Positions 8,093-16,528 of a DNA stretch of 64,000 bases are shown here, piece after piece. The stretch is from 66-474 sp035606235 (GTDB taxonomy: Bacteria; Pseudomonadota; Gammaproteobacteria; Xanthomonadales; Rhodanobacteraceae). The position numbers and the translations under genes were made by a program. The notes beneath the pieces were generated by a model. That model had not been told where the DNA came from. It did no database searches and was given only the letters and a program-made list of their open reading frames with translations. Numbering within the stretch: the first letter of the stretch is position 1; each line of letters opens with the position of its first letter. The stretch is taken from positions 62,001 to 126,000 of the forward strand of contig DATNFU010000026.1 of assembly GCA_035606235.1 (NCBI GenBank), read 5' to 3'.

Positions 8093-9967
8093 ATGAACCA
8101 GTTCAAGCTGCTCGCCACGCGCCGCTTCGCGCCGTTCTTTGCGACCCAGGCATTGAGCGCGTTCAATGACAACGCGTTCCGCAATGCGACCATCGTGCTG
8201 GTGGCATTCCAGCTCGGCCTGTCGGATGCAAAAGTGGGTTTTTACTCGAACCTCGCGCCGGCGCTGTTCATCCTGCCGTTCTTTTTGTTTTCCGCAAGCG
8301 CAGGACAATTGGCGGAGAAATTCGAAAAGCAGAAGCTGATTCGCTACGTGAAGCTGTTCGAGATCGGCGCGATGTGCTTGGCGGCGTGGGGTTTCTTCAT
8401 CGCCAGCCCGGCGCTGTTGCTGGCGGTATTGTTCCTGATGGGCCTGCACTCGACCGTGTTCGGACCGATCAAGTACGCGATCCTGCCGCAGGTGTTGCAA
8501 GCGGATGAACTGGTCGGCGGCAACGGCCTGGTCGAAATGGGCACGTCCATTGCCATCCTGGTCGGCATGATCGCCGGTGGCGCGGCGATGGCGAACGTCG
8601 GTGCGGGCCCATGGCTTTCCGCCGTGCTGGTGATCGGCGTCGCCCTGATCGGGTTCGCCGCAAGCTGCGCGATTCCCCGCGTGCCGGCGACCGCGCCCGA
8701 TCTGAAATTCAACTGGAACGCGTTCACCGAAAGTGCGCGCGCGATCCGCTTCGTCACCAAGAATCGCACGGTGTTCAACGCGGTGCTGGGCATCTCGTGG
8801 TTCTGGTTTTTCGGCGGCGTGGTCACCGCGCAATTGCCCAATTACACCAAGCTGTTCCTGGGCGGCGGTGCCAGTGTTGAAATCCTGGTGCTGACCCTGT
8901 TCTCGGTCGGAGTGGGCGCGGGTTCGCTGCTGTGCGAAAAATTGTCGGGCCACAAAGTCGAGATCGGGCTGGTGCCGCTGGGCGCGCTCGGCATGACCGT
9001 GTTCGGCATTGACCTGTATTTCTCGCAGCACGCACTGGCCACAACGCATGGACTGGATGCGATCGCCTTCCTGCGCGCGAGCGGGCACTGGCACATCGCG
9101 CTGGATCTCGCACTGATCGGCCTGTTCGCCGGCTTCTACATCGTGCCGCTGTTCGCGCTGGTGCAAAGTCGCAGCGAACGCGCCGAACTGTCGCGCGTGA
9201 TCGCCGGCAACAACATCATCAATGCGATCTTCCTGGTCGCCGCCGCGCTGTTCGGCATCGGCGTGCTCAAGGCCGGTCTGACGATTCCGCAATTGTTTCT
9301 GGTTACCGCGTTGCTCAACGCGGCGGTGACGTTGTGGATCTTCCTGCTGGTACCGGAGTTCCTGATGCGCTTCGTGGACTGGCTGCTGATCAGCGTGTTC
9401 TATCGCGTGCATCGCGACGGGCTGGAGCACATTCCAGAAGAAGGTCCGGCGCTGCTGGTGTGCAACCATGTCAGCTTCATGGATGCGTTGATCATCATGG
9501 GCAGCGTGCGGAGACCGGTACGCTTCGTGATGTACTACAAGATTTTCCGCATCCCGGTGCTGAGTTTCGTGTTCCGCACCGCGAAAGCCATTCCGATCGC
9601 CGGCGCAAAGGAAGACCCGGCCTTGCTTGAACGGGCATTTGTGCGGATTGATCAAGCACTGGCGGAAGGCGAACTGGTCTGCGTGTTTCCGGAAGGCGGC
9701 CTCAGCGCAACCGGCGAGATATCCGCCTTCCGTCCCGGTGTCGAAAAAATTCTCGCGCAACGGCCGGTGCCGGTCGTGCCACTGGCGTTGCGCGGCTTGT
9801 GGCGCAGCATGTGGAGTCGGCGTGATTCGAAACTCGGCCGCGCGCGATTGCCGCGGCGGTTTCGCGCGCACATCGCGCTGTTTGCGGGAGCGATCGTGGA
9901 CGGCGCGGCAACCAGCGCCGCCGACCTGGAGCAACGCGTGCGCGCATTGCGCGGTGTGGAGGCGTGA
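8093..9967 (+). CDS. MFS (LplT-like) transporter fused to 1-acylglycerophosphate acyltransferase
   Basis: A 624-residue membrane protein with two modules. Residues 1 to about 410 form a multi-helix major facilitator domain (ATQALSAFNDNAFRNA near the start), like lysophospholipid flippases of the LplT type. The rest is a PlsC-type acyltransferase with the catalytic HX4D motif (NHVSFMD, His about 459, Asp about 464) and a later FPEGG motif. Together these suggest uptake and re-acylation of lysophospholipids at the inner membrane. In enterobacteria LplT is separate and Aas carries an extra acyl-ACP synthetase domain, which is missing here. A role for the AMP ligase at 5212 in supplying acyl groups is pure inference. 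It faces the ampE-like gene across a REP element. Confidence 0.88.
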   Translation: MNQFKLLATRRFAPFFATQALSAFNDNAFRNATIVLVAFQLGLSDAKVGFYSNLAPALFILPFFLFSASAGQLAEKFEKQKLIRYVKLFEIGAMCLAAWGFFIASPALLLAVLFLMGLHSTVFGPIKYAILPQVLQADELVGGNGLVEMGTSIAILVGMIAGGAAMANVGAGPWLSAVLVIGVALIGFAASCAIPRVPATAPDLKFNWNAFTESARAIRFVTKNRTVFNAVLGISWFWFFGGVVTAQLPNYTKLFLGGGASVEILVLTLFSVGVGAGSLLCEKLSGHKVEIGLVPLGALGMTVFGIDLYFSQHALATTHGLDAIAFLRASGHWHIALDLALIGLFAGFYIVPLFALVQSRSERAELSRVIAGNNIINAIFLVAAALFGIGVLKAGLTIPQLFLVTALLNAAVTLWIFLLVPEFLMRFVDWLLISVFYRVHRDGLEHIPEEGPALLVCNHVSFMDALIIMGSVRRPVRFVMYYKIFRIPVLSFVFRTAKAIPIAGAKEDPALLERAFVRIDQALAEGELVCVFPEGGLSATGEISAFRPGVEKILAQRPVPVVPLALRGLWRSMWSRRDSKLGRARLPRRFRAHIALFAGAIVDGAATSAADLEQRVRALRGVEA

Positions 9968-10102
9968 GCTCACAGCCATGAAAAACCATGGCCTTGTCAC
10001 CGTTGCGAGTTGCACCAGCCCTTGGGAAGCACGCCTCGCGCGCGCACTGTGGCAATTGCGGGCACGATTGGCGCTACTGCATCGGTGTCGCCTGCCAGCA
10101 GG

Positions 10103-10150
10103 CTCCTGCAAAGCGGCTTTGTAGGAGTGCAAGCGAAGGCGATCGCGCGA
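10103..10150. repeat. REP-like palindrome between convergent genes
   Basis: CTCCTGCAAAGC (10103–10114) pairs with GCTTTGTAGGAG (10116–10127), eleven of twelve bases, and continues into a GTAGGAG-plus-palindrome core. The GTAGGAG core is shared with the elements at 63195 and (degenerate) 55510. It sits between the ends of the MFS–acyltransferase and ampE-like genes. Confidence 0.6.
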
Positions 10151-10182
10151 ACACGGCTTCCGCCGGCGGAAAGGGGAAAGAG

Positions 10183-11052
10183 CTACGCAATCCACCCCGC
10201 CAGCACGATCAACGCGACCACTGCCAGCCACACCACCAGGACGCGGACCAACAACCGGCGCGCGTCGGCGAGTTCTTCAAGCGGATCGCTGGTATCGGCG
10301 ACCATGCCGCCGTCGCCGGCTTCAATGTCGGCATCCACACCCGAGCGCGCGACCGCGGCGAGAAAGCCCGGCTCCAGTTCCCACGGTGAACGGCCGGGCT
10401 GTGTGTGCCACGCGCGCCACGCGTGCAGCACTGCTTCGAAATCCGACACCAGCGCCATCGCCAGCACCATCAAATGCGCCGGCAGCCAATCCAGCGCGGC
10501 GGCGAACCGGCGCGCGGCATCGCGCGCGCGCAGATCGAGCGCTCCGTTATCGGCAGCGGCAATCTGCGCGAGCCGATACAGCAGCGCACCGGCCGGGCCG
10601 ATCACGAAAAACCAGAACAGTACGCCAAAGCGACGGCGCAAGCCGGCCAGCACCGCGGCTTCCACCAGCGCGGACGCGGTGAACGGCAGCGGTGCCGCGG
10701 TCGCATCCTCACGCAGCAATTGCGCGGCGGCTTCGCGCGACGGCGCATCGGCGGCGGTCAGCACCGCGTCAATATCCTGTTCTGGCTCGCGCGGACCGAG
10801 CGTGTAGATCAGCACCAGCACCGCGAAAATCACACCCGCCAGGCCAAAGCCCCAGCCATACAGCGCGCGTTGCACCAGCGCGCATGCAACCACCGGCAGC
10901 GCCAGCGCGATCGCGATCCGGCCGCCCCCTTCGGCGAAATGCAACTGCACAAGCCAGGAACGGAACCAGGCGAACTCACGCACGCGCGTGAAATCCACCT
11001 GCGAAAACGCCAGCAGCAAGACGATCAGCGCGGCGACGAGTCGGATGGCCAT
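10183..11052 (-). CDS. ampE: AmpE-like inner-membrane protein
   Basis: A 289-residue membrane protein resembling AmpE, the CobD/CbiB-related partner of AmpD linked to beta-lactamase induction signalling. Hydrophobic segments lie near residues 3–18, 45–85, 145–170 and at the C-terminus (LVVWLAVVALIVLAGWIA). The family-like centre is LFWFFVIGPAGALLYRLAQ followed by ALDWLPAHLMVLAMALV. The frame is open another 76 codons upstream, but those residues lack similarity to the family, and the ATG at 11052 matches the usual AmpE start. It follows nudC by 58 bp. No ampD or ampG is nearby. Confidence 0.75.
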   Translation of the reverse strand: MAIRLVAALIVLLLAFSQVDFTRVREFAWFRSWLVQLHFAEGGGRIAIALALPVVACALVQRALYGWGFGLAGVIFAVLVLIYTLGPREPEQDIDAVLTAADAPSREAAAQLLREDATAAPLPFTASALVEAAVLAGLRRRFGVLFWFFVIGPAGALLYRLAQIAAADNGALDLRARDAARRFAAALDWLPAHLMVLAMALVSDFEAVLHAWRAWHTQPGRSPWELEPGFLAAVARSGVDADIEAGDGGMVADTSDPLEELADARRLLVRVLVVWLAVVALIVLAGWIA

Positions 11053-11110
11053 GTCTGCGCAAGCAACTTTGTTGGATGGAATTGTATCGCTACGCCGCAG
11101 CGATGGCGTG

Positions 11111-12067
11111 CTAATTCGTGAATGTTGCGCGCACGATTTCGTCCAGCTCGATTTGCGCGCGCACACGCAGCCAGTGCTCCAGCAGCCGGTACGATATGGA
11201 TAGTGGCGAGGAGGCGCGCAGCGTACCGCCGCGCAAGCCGTCCACGATCTGCGCCGGCGTGAACCAGCGCGCGTCCTCAAGTTCGCCGTCGGCCAGATGA
11301 ATGTCGCGCGCTGCGGCGATCGCGGTAAAGCCCAGCATCAGTGAGGCCGGGAAAGGCCAGGGTTGCGAGGAATGGTAATCGCAATCGAGCACCTCGACGC
11401 CGGATTCCTCGCGCACCTCGCGGCGCACCGCGTCTTCCAGCGATTCGCCCGGCTCGACAAAACCCGCCAGCGTCGAATACTGGTGCGGGCGCCACAACGC
11501 CTGCCGTCCGAGCAGGCAGGCGTCCTCGTGTTCGACAATCACGATGATGGCGGGATCGGTGCGCGGAAAATGCAGGCGCTCGCATTGCGTGCACGCGGCG
11601 CGATGGCCGGCACTGATCAGTGTCAACGGGCCGCCGCAAGCGCTGCAGTAGCGCGTCGCATCCTGCCAATTGGCCAGCCCGCGCGCGTAGGCGAGCAGGC
11701 CGGCATCCGCAGCCGGCAAGCGCACGCCCGCTTCGCGCAACCCGATCCACTCGTCCGCCGGAAATGCTTCGATCACGCAGGAATCGCGCAACAGGAAAAT
11801 GGGCGCGTCCCCGCTCAGCCCGAGCAGGGATGCTGGTGCGGTCGGAGTTACCGCGCCGGCATCCAGCAAAAGCACTTGCTCATTGCGAACCGGCGCGCGG
11901 CCTTCCGCGTCGAAGATGACGAAACGCGCCGCCGGCGAGGCACGCTGGATCGCCAGCCAATCCGCATCGTCGCGCCTCTCGGCGCTGCGCTCCAGGTTCA
12001 GCGCGGCGAAGGTGTTGCGATGCGAGCGCGCGGCGGAACTGTCCGGCCACACGCGCGCTTTGCTCAT
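11111..12067 (-). CDS. nudC: NAD(+) diphosphatase / NAD-decapping Nudix hydrolase
   Basis: NudC hydrolyses NAD(H) to NMN(H) and AMP and removes 5'-NAD caps from RNA. The 318-residue protein has an N-terminal regulatory region and a zinc ribbon near residue 140 (CSACGG with a later CTQC). A Nudix box follows (GFVEPGESLEDAVRREVREE), and after it the NADH-pyrophosphatase signature SQPWPFPASLMLGF. The ATG at 12067 overlaps the erpA TGA as ATGA, indicating translational coupling to erpA. An apparent extension of nine codons upstream has no support. Confidence 0.94.
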   Translation of the reverse strand: MSKARVWPDSSAARSHRNTFAALNLERSAERRDDADWLAIQRASPAARFVIFDAEGRAPVRNEQVLLLDAGAVTPTAPASLLGLSGDAPIFLLRDSCVIEAFPADEWIGLREAGVRLPAADAGLLAYARGLANWQDATRYCSACGGPLTLISAGHRAACTQCERLHFPRTDPAIIVIVEHEDACLLGRQALWRPHQYSTLAGFVEPGESLEDAVRREVREESGVEVLDCDYHSSQPWPFPASLMLGFTAIAAARDIHLADGELEDARWFTPAQIVDGLRGGTLRASSPLSISYRLLEHWLRVRAQIELDEIVRATFTN

Positions 12068-12426
12068 ACGGTGAACGAGGAACCGCAGCCGCAAGTGGTT
12101 TTCGCATTCGGGTTGCGGATCACGAATTGCGCGCCGGCCAGCGATTCCGAATAGTCGATTTCGGCGCCGGTGAGGTATTGCAGGCTGAGTGGATCGATCA
12201 GCAGGGTGACTCCCGCCTTTTCCACCGCGAGGTCGTCCTCGGCGCGGCTTTCGTCGAAACTGAAGCCATACTGGAATCCGGAGCAGCCGCCACCCTGGAT
12301 GTACACCCGCAACGCCAGTTGCGGGTTGCCTTCCTCGACGATCAGTTCGTGCACCTTGGCTGCCGCTGCGTCGGTGAACAGCAGCGGGGCCTGGGCTTGG
12401 TTGCGGTAATCGGGTGTGCTGGACAT
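12064..12426 (-). CDS. erpA: iron–sulfur cluster insertion protein ErpA
   Basis: An A-type carrier of 120 residues that receives Fe–S clusters and passes them to target apoproteins. The three conserved cysteines are Cys48 in GGGCSGFQYGF and Cys112/Cys114 in TCGCGSSF at the C-terminus. The first ATG (12426) is used; an in-frame TTG six codons upstream is less likely. The stop overlaps the nudC start. The upstream neighbour in the same direction is the DUF6776-like gene, 99 bp away. Confidence 0.93.
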   Translation of the reverse strand: MSSTPDYRNQAQAPLLFTDAAAAKVHELIVEEGNPQLALRVYIQGGGCSGFQYGFSFDESRAEDDLAVEKAGVTLLIDPLSLQYLTGAEIDYSESLAGAQFVIRNPNAKTTCGCGSSFTV

Positions 12427-12525
12427 ATCAGGAAGATGGGGCAAGACGCAGCCGGACGCAAGAGCCGCGTAAAGCGGCGCGATTCATTTACCGGCAAGAT
12501 CGAACCCGCAGCTTCGCCGAGGTGC

Positions 12526-13251
12526 TCAAGGCATCGCGCCCGCACCTTCCAATGCCTGGCTCCAGGGCAGGCTGCGGGTGACCGCGGCGCCATCCTGCGG
12601 CTCCAGCGTCACACGGATGCGATTGGGCGTGAACCCACCAGGCAGCATCAGGGTGCCCTGCACCTGCTGGAAATACTTGAACGCAAACGGCAGTCCATCG
12701 CTGGCGGCCGGGCCGCCCAGTTCGCTCCAGTCCAGCACCGCCAGCTTGTCGGCACGGATGCCCTCCACGGCGATCATCAGTTTGCCCTGGATCTGCTTGC
12801 CGCCCTCGGCGCTCTGGGTCAGTGTCACCGCGAAATTGTAGGCGCGGGTGCGCGCGATGGGCTTTAACGCAATGCCGTGCACGGCCAGCGCACCGGGCTG
12901 GGTATCGGCGCCGACCAGCTTGGAATAGAACGCCTGATCGGCGCGCAAGCTGCGGATTTCCTCGTCGCGCTCGGTCAGATTGCGTTGCAGCACGCGATCG
13001 GCGATCTGCGATACCTGCCGGTCGCGCTGCAGGATCGCCAACTGGTTTTGCAAATCCTCGTTGCGCCGGGCCAGCGCGAATGCGCGTGCGGCGGACCCTT
13101 TGGAGACCGCCGCGCGATGTCCGGCCAGCACCCCCAGGCCGAACACCCCCAGCAGGACCACTGCCGCCAGCAACCCGGCCAGCGCACGCCGGCGTTGCGC
13201 GATGAATACGCGCAGGCGAAAAAGCCGAGGCTTGGGAGAGGAGTCGTTCAT
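12526..13251 (-). CDS. DUF6776-like membrane-anchored coiled-coil protein
   Basis: This 241-residue protein has a short basic N-terminus, one transmembrane helix at about residues 24–44 and a coiled-coil stretch at about 58–105 (RRNEDLQNQLAILQRD, LTERDEEIRSLRAD). A beta-rich C-terminal domain follows (FAVTLTQSAEGGKQIQGKL, RIRVTLEPQDGA). This architecture matches the uncharacterised DUF6776 proteins of beta- and gammaproteobacteria; no function is known. The bactofilin gene often next to such proteins is absent. A palindrome with a TATAAG box lies just upstream (13261–13279). Confidence 0.8.
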   Translation of the reverse strand: MNDSSPKPRLFRLRVFIAQRRRALAGLLAAVVLLGVFGLGVLAGHRAAVSKGSAARAFALARRNEDLQNQLAILQRDRQVSQIADRVLQRNLTERDEEIRSLRADQAFYSKLVGADTQPGALAVHGIALKPIARTRAYNFAVTLTQSAEGGKQIQGKLMIAVEGIRADKLAVLDWSELGGPAASDGLPFAFKYFQQVQGTLMLPGGFTPNRIRVTLEPQDGAAVTRSLPWSQALEGAGAMP

Positions 13252-13260
13252 GCGAAAGCT

Positions 13261-13279
13261 GCGACTGGCTTATAGTCGC
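13261..13279. promoter_or_regulatory. GCGACT-N7-AGTCGC palindrome upstream of the DUF6776-like gene
   Basis: A perfect 6-bp inverted repeat surrounds a minus-strand TATAAG that could be the -10 of the gene starting at 13251. It may be an operator or only a chance hairpin. Confidence 0.3.
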
Positions 13280-13382
13280 GACACTTCGACCGCGCAACTG
13301 ACCCGATGTTCATTGATGGCCGCTGAAGGCCGCTCCTCGGGCGCACTTATACTGCGCGGCTCACGTTCACCGGCCTGACGCG

Positions 13383-13817
13383 ATGCTCATCCTGTGGCTG
13401 AAAGCGTTCCACATCGTCGCGGTGGTGACCTGGTTCGCCGGGTTGTTCTACCTGCCGCGCCTGCTGGTGTATCACGCCGAAGCCGTCGAGCCCGCCATCC
13501 GCGAACGCTTCAAGGTAATGGAACGCCGCTTGCTGATCATGACGCACATCGGCGCGGTGCTGACTCTGCTGCTCGGGATGGCAACACTGGGCGCCTGGCA
13601 GCGGGTTGCGCCGGACTACTTCCGTCAGGCCGGCTGGCTGCACATCAAGCTGGGCTTGGTGTTGCTGCTGATCATCTATCACGGGGTGCTCGCGAGGCTG
13701 GTGCGCACCTTCGCACGCGATGCCAGCGGCTGGAGCCCGCGCGCGCTGCGCATTTTCAACGAACTCCCGGCACTGCTGCTGCTCGGAATTGTCCTCCTGG
13801 CGGTGGTCAAACCCTGA
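13383..13817 (+). CDS. hemJ: protoporphyrinogen IX oxidase HemJ
   Basis: HemJ oxidises protoporphyrinogen IX to protoporphyrin IX in haem synthesis and sits in the inner membrane. The 144-residue length is typical. Four hydrophobic helices are visible. The family N-terminus LKAFHIVAVVTWFAGLFYLPRLLVY carries the conserved histidine near residue 10; a later segment is GWLHIKLGLVLLLIIYHG. A TATACT hexamer (13348–13353) about 30 bp upstream of the ATG is a plausible -10 box, but no good -35 is seen. It is divergent from the DUF6776-like gene. Confidence 0.93.
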   Translation: MLILWLKAFHIVAVVTWFAGLFYLPRLLVYHAEAVEPAIRERFKVMERRLLIMTHIGAVLTLLLGMATLGAWQRVAPDYFRQAGWLHIKLGLVLLLIIYHGVLARLVRTFARDASGWSPRALRIFNELPALLLLGIVLLAVVKP

Positions 13818-13918
13818 ACAGGATCACTGGCCTTCACGCGCGACTTCTGCGCCGGCCACCTCGTCCGCGACGCGCCGGCTCAACAGCAAAACGCCGTCAG
13901 GCACGTCCGGTGCATGCC

Positions 13919-13941
13919 ATACAAGTTCACTTAACTTGTAT
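13919..13941. promoter_or_regulatory. perfect AT-rich inverted repeat (operator candidate) before the signalling operon
   Basis: ATACAAGTT and AACTTGTAT form a perfect 9-bp inverted repeat with a 5-bp spacer, ending 28 bp before the ATG at 13970. A TATAGT hexamer (13939–13944) overlaps the right arm and could be the -10 box, so a bound protein would block or recruit polymerase. It is markedly AT-rich compared with its surroundings. Confidence 0.6.
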
Positions 13942-13969
13942 AGTTCGGGCCAGTCCAGGGGAAAGCTGA

Positions 13970-16528
13970 ATGTCGGTGCTAGCGCCCGAGCGGGATCAAA
14001 GCGCGGAACTGCGCGATGCGTTCCTCCACCATCTGCCGCAGCGGTTGAAAACGCTGCTGCGGCGCGCACGCGCGCAGAGCCGTGGCGGGTGGGATATCAA
14101 CGTGCTGCAACTGGTGCTCGACGAGGTCGCCAACCTTGCGGGTGCCTGTGGGCGCTACGGTCAACTCGAATTGGGCGAACGCCTGCTGGCGCTGGAGTCG
14201 ACGCTCGGCCCCTACGCGCAAACCCAGCAGGTGCCCGATCAAGGGGTCTGCGCCCAAATCGACGCATTGCTTGACAGTTTGCGTCCGCATCTGGACGGCC
14301 CCACTTCGGTGCCGCTGTGGGCACCTGCGCCGGAGCTGGCGGGAGAGCCCGCGCTCGCGCACGAAGACGACGGCGGCTACCCGCTGCACGAAGCGCCGCC
14401 GCCCAATCACTGGCGGGCGCTGGGTGTTGCCGATTTCACTCCTGATCTGCCAGTGGTCGCAGCCGTTCAAGAGGATCGCCAGCAGCCGCCGAAAGCGGCC
14501 CAGCAAACCGCCGATATTGGCCATTCGGTGTACGTGCTCGGCAGCGACGATCCGCTGCTGACCGAACTGGCCATGCGGCTGGAAAGCCGCGGCTGCACGA
14601 TGACGCCACTCGACGATACCGAATCGATGGTGGAAGTGCTGGGCGCATTGCCGCCGCGGCTGGTGGTGATCGGCGGCCGGCACGCCGAAGCGCTGGACCG
14701 CATCGGCCCGGCGTTGCGCGCCGCGCGGGGCAGCGCTTCGCACAAAGTCGCGATGCTGGTGTTGCTGGCCGACAGCGATGTCGCGCTGCGGCTGCGCGCG
14801 CTGCGCGCCGGCGCGGACCGCTGCGTCGCGCTGCCGGCCAGCGCCGACGAAGTGCTGGGGCGTGCGCTGGAATTGCTGAACGCCGACGACGAGGAGCCCT
14901 ATCGCATCCTCATCGTCGAAGATGACGCCTCACAGGCGCTGTTCGCCGAGTCGATCCTGCGCAAGGCCGGGATGGTGACTCAGGTGCTGCACGAGCCGAT
15001 CGCGGTGCTGGAGGAGCTGGATCGCTTCCAGCCCGACCTGCTGTTGATGGACTTGAACATGCCCGGTTGCGACGGGCTGGAATTGACCGCGCTGATCCGT
15101 GAGCGCGAAGGTTATGTCAGCACCCCGATCGTATTCCTGTCCGGCGATCCGGATGCCGATCGCCAGTTCGCCGCGCTGGATGCGGGCGGCGATGATTTCC
15201 TGAGCAAGCCCATTCGGCCGAAGTATCTGGTTGCGGCGGTCACCAACCGCGTGCGCCGCGCCCGCGCGGCCACCCGTCGCAGCCGCGAGCGCCGCGCGCG
15301 CGACCCGGCCACGGGCCTCAACGAGCGCGCGCAATTGCTGGAATCCTTGAACGAGCGTTTCGCCGCCGCCGGCGGTCATCCGGTGCGCGGCGGCGTGCTG
15401 TGTGCGGAGCTGGACGGCGCGCCGGCCTTGCGAGCGCGCATCGGCCTGACTGCCTTCGACACCTTGCTGGCCCAAATCGGCGCCTTCATCGCCGCACAGA
15501 TCGAACGCGACGAAATGGTGTCGCGTTTCGGCAATGCGGGTTTTCTCTTGCTGTCGCCGCAACGCGGTGAAACCGCGCTCGCCACTTTCGCCGAAGGGCT
15601 GCGCGCGCACATCGCGCGCGAACGTTTTGGCGCTGACGCGCTGCCGGTGGAAATCAGTTGCGGTGTGTGCGCCTTCGGCTCGGGTCTGAGCGAAGCCGGG
15701 TCAGTGCTCGCCGCGGCCGAGCGCGCGCTGGACGCCGCGCGTCGCGATGGCGGCGGCATCGGCGTGTTCTCGCAGCTGGACGCCGAGGCCGGCGGCATGC
15801 GCGCGCAACTGGAAACCGCGCTGCACGCCGATGCGTTTCACCTGGTGTTCCAACCGATCGCGCCGCTGGTCGGCGCGGCGAACCCGCAATATCAGGCCTT
15901 GTTGCGCCTGCGCGACAGCAGCGGCCAACTCTACACTGCCGCCGAACTGGTGCCGGAAGCGACCCGCTCCGGTCTGATCGGCGCGATCGACCAATGGGTG
16001 CTGACACGATGTCTCGCCACCCTGGCCGAGCGCGAACGCAGCGGCCTCAATGCGCGGCTGTTCGTCAGCCAATCGCTGGAAGGCTGGAACGATGATGCAC
16101 GGATCGAAGCGTTGCGCCACCAGATACCGGCCTCCGGAATCGCGCGCGGCAGTCTGGCGCTGGAGTTCCGCTACGAAGATGCGCGCGTGCAGTTGCGTGC
16201 GCTGATCGAACTGGCGCTGAGCTTGCGCGAACTCGGCATCAAGCTGTCGCTGGCTGGCGTGGACCGCGAAGCCATGTCGGCAGGCTTGCTGGAACACCTG
16301 CCGCTGGATTACATCAAGCTCGCGCCCGGCTACGGCGGCAACACAGTCGATCTCGGCACCCTGGTCAAGGTCGCGCACGAACACGGCCGGCAGGTAATCG
16401 CGCCGCGTGTGGAGGACGCCGCAACCGCGGTGCGCCTTTGCGCGGCCGGCGTGGATTTCCTGCAGGGCAACTTTGTGCAGCAAGCCGGGCAATCACTGGA
16501 TTACGACTTCAACGCCGCACCGCAATGA
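13970..16528 (+). CDS. response-regulator-like protein with pseudo-Hpt, two REC, degenerate GGDEF and degenerate EAL domains
   Basis: An 852-residue cytoplasmic signalling protein. Residues about 10–110 resemble an Hpt helix bundle, but the phospho-histidine position reads VANLAG, so it is probably inactive. Residues about 180–300 look like a receiver without the acidic pocket. Residues about 308–430 are a canonical receiver (ILIVEDDASQ; phospho-acceptor Asp361 in LLLMDLNMPG; the conserved lysine in LSKPIRP). A GGDEF-like domain has RFGNAGF where the GGDEF loop should be. The EAL-like domain reads QALLR, with Gln642 replacing the metal-binding Glu, and LAGVDR instead of DDFGTG. It is therefore likely a c-di-GMP receptor or scaffold (FimX-like), not an enzyme. 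The kinase gene starts inside its stop codon. Confidence 0.85.
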   Translation: MSVLAPERDQSAELRDAFLHHLPQRLKTLLRRARAQSRGGWDINVLQLVLDEVANLAGACGRYGQLELGERLLALESTLGPYAQTQQVPDQGVCAQIDALLDSLRPHLDGPTSVPLWAPAPELAGEPALAHEDDGGYPLHEAPPPNHWRALGVADFTPDLPVVAAVQEDRQQPPKAAQQTADIGHSVYVLGSDDPLLTELAMRLESRGCTMTPLDDTESMVEVLGALPPRLVVIGGRHAEALDRIGPALRAARGSASHKVAMLVLLADSDVALRLRALRAGADRCVALPASADEVLGRALELLNADDEEPYRILIVEDDASQALFAESILRKAGMVTQVLHEPIAVLEELDRFQPDLLLMDLNMPGCDGLELTALIREREGYVSTPIVFLSGDPDADRQFAALDAGGDDFLSKPIRPKYLVAAVTNRVRRARAATRRSRERRARDPATGLNERAQLLESLNERFAAAGGHPVRGGVLCAELDGAPALRARIGLTAFDTLLAQIGAFIAAQIERDEMVSRFGNAGFLLLSPQRGETALATFAEGLRAHIARERFGADALPVEISCGVCAFGSGLSEAGSVLAAAERALDAARRDGGGIGVFSQLDAEAGGMRAQLETALHADAFHLVFQPIAPLVGAANPQYQALLRLRDSSGQLYTAAELVPEATRSGLIGAIDQWVLTRCLATLAERERSGLNARLFVSQSLEGWNDDARIEALRHQIPASGIARGSLALEFRYEDARVQLRALIELALSLRELGIKLSLAGVDREAMSAGLLEHLPLDYIKLAPGYGGNTVDLGTLVKVAHEHGRQVIAPRVEDAATAVRLCAAGVDFLQGNFVQQAGQSLDYDFNAAPQ

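Noticed and set aside
7967..10231. Long minus-strand open frame (754 codons) opposite the MFS–acyltransferase gene
   Set aside because: It is a product of high GC and codon bias on the coding strand. It has no family motif, is His/Gln/Arg-rich, and the + strand carries a clear protein.
10183..11280. Longer N-terminus for the AmpE-like protein
   Set aside because: The extra 76 residues are Arg/Cys/Ser-rich, lie antisense to nothing conserved in the family and overlap the 3' end of nudC.
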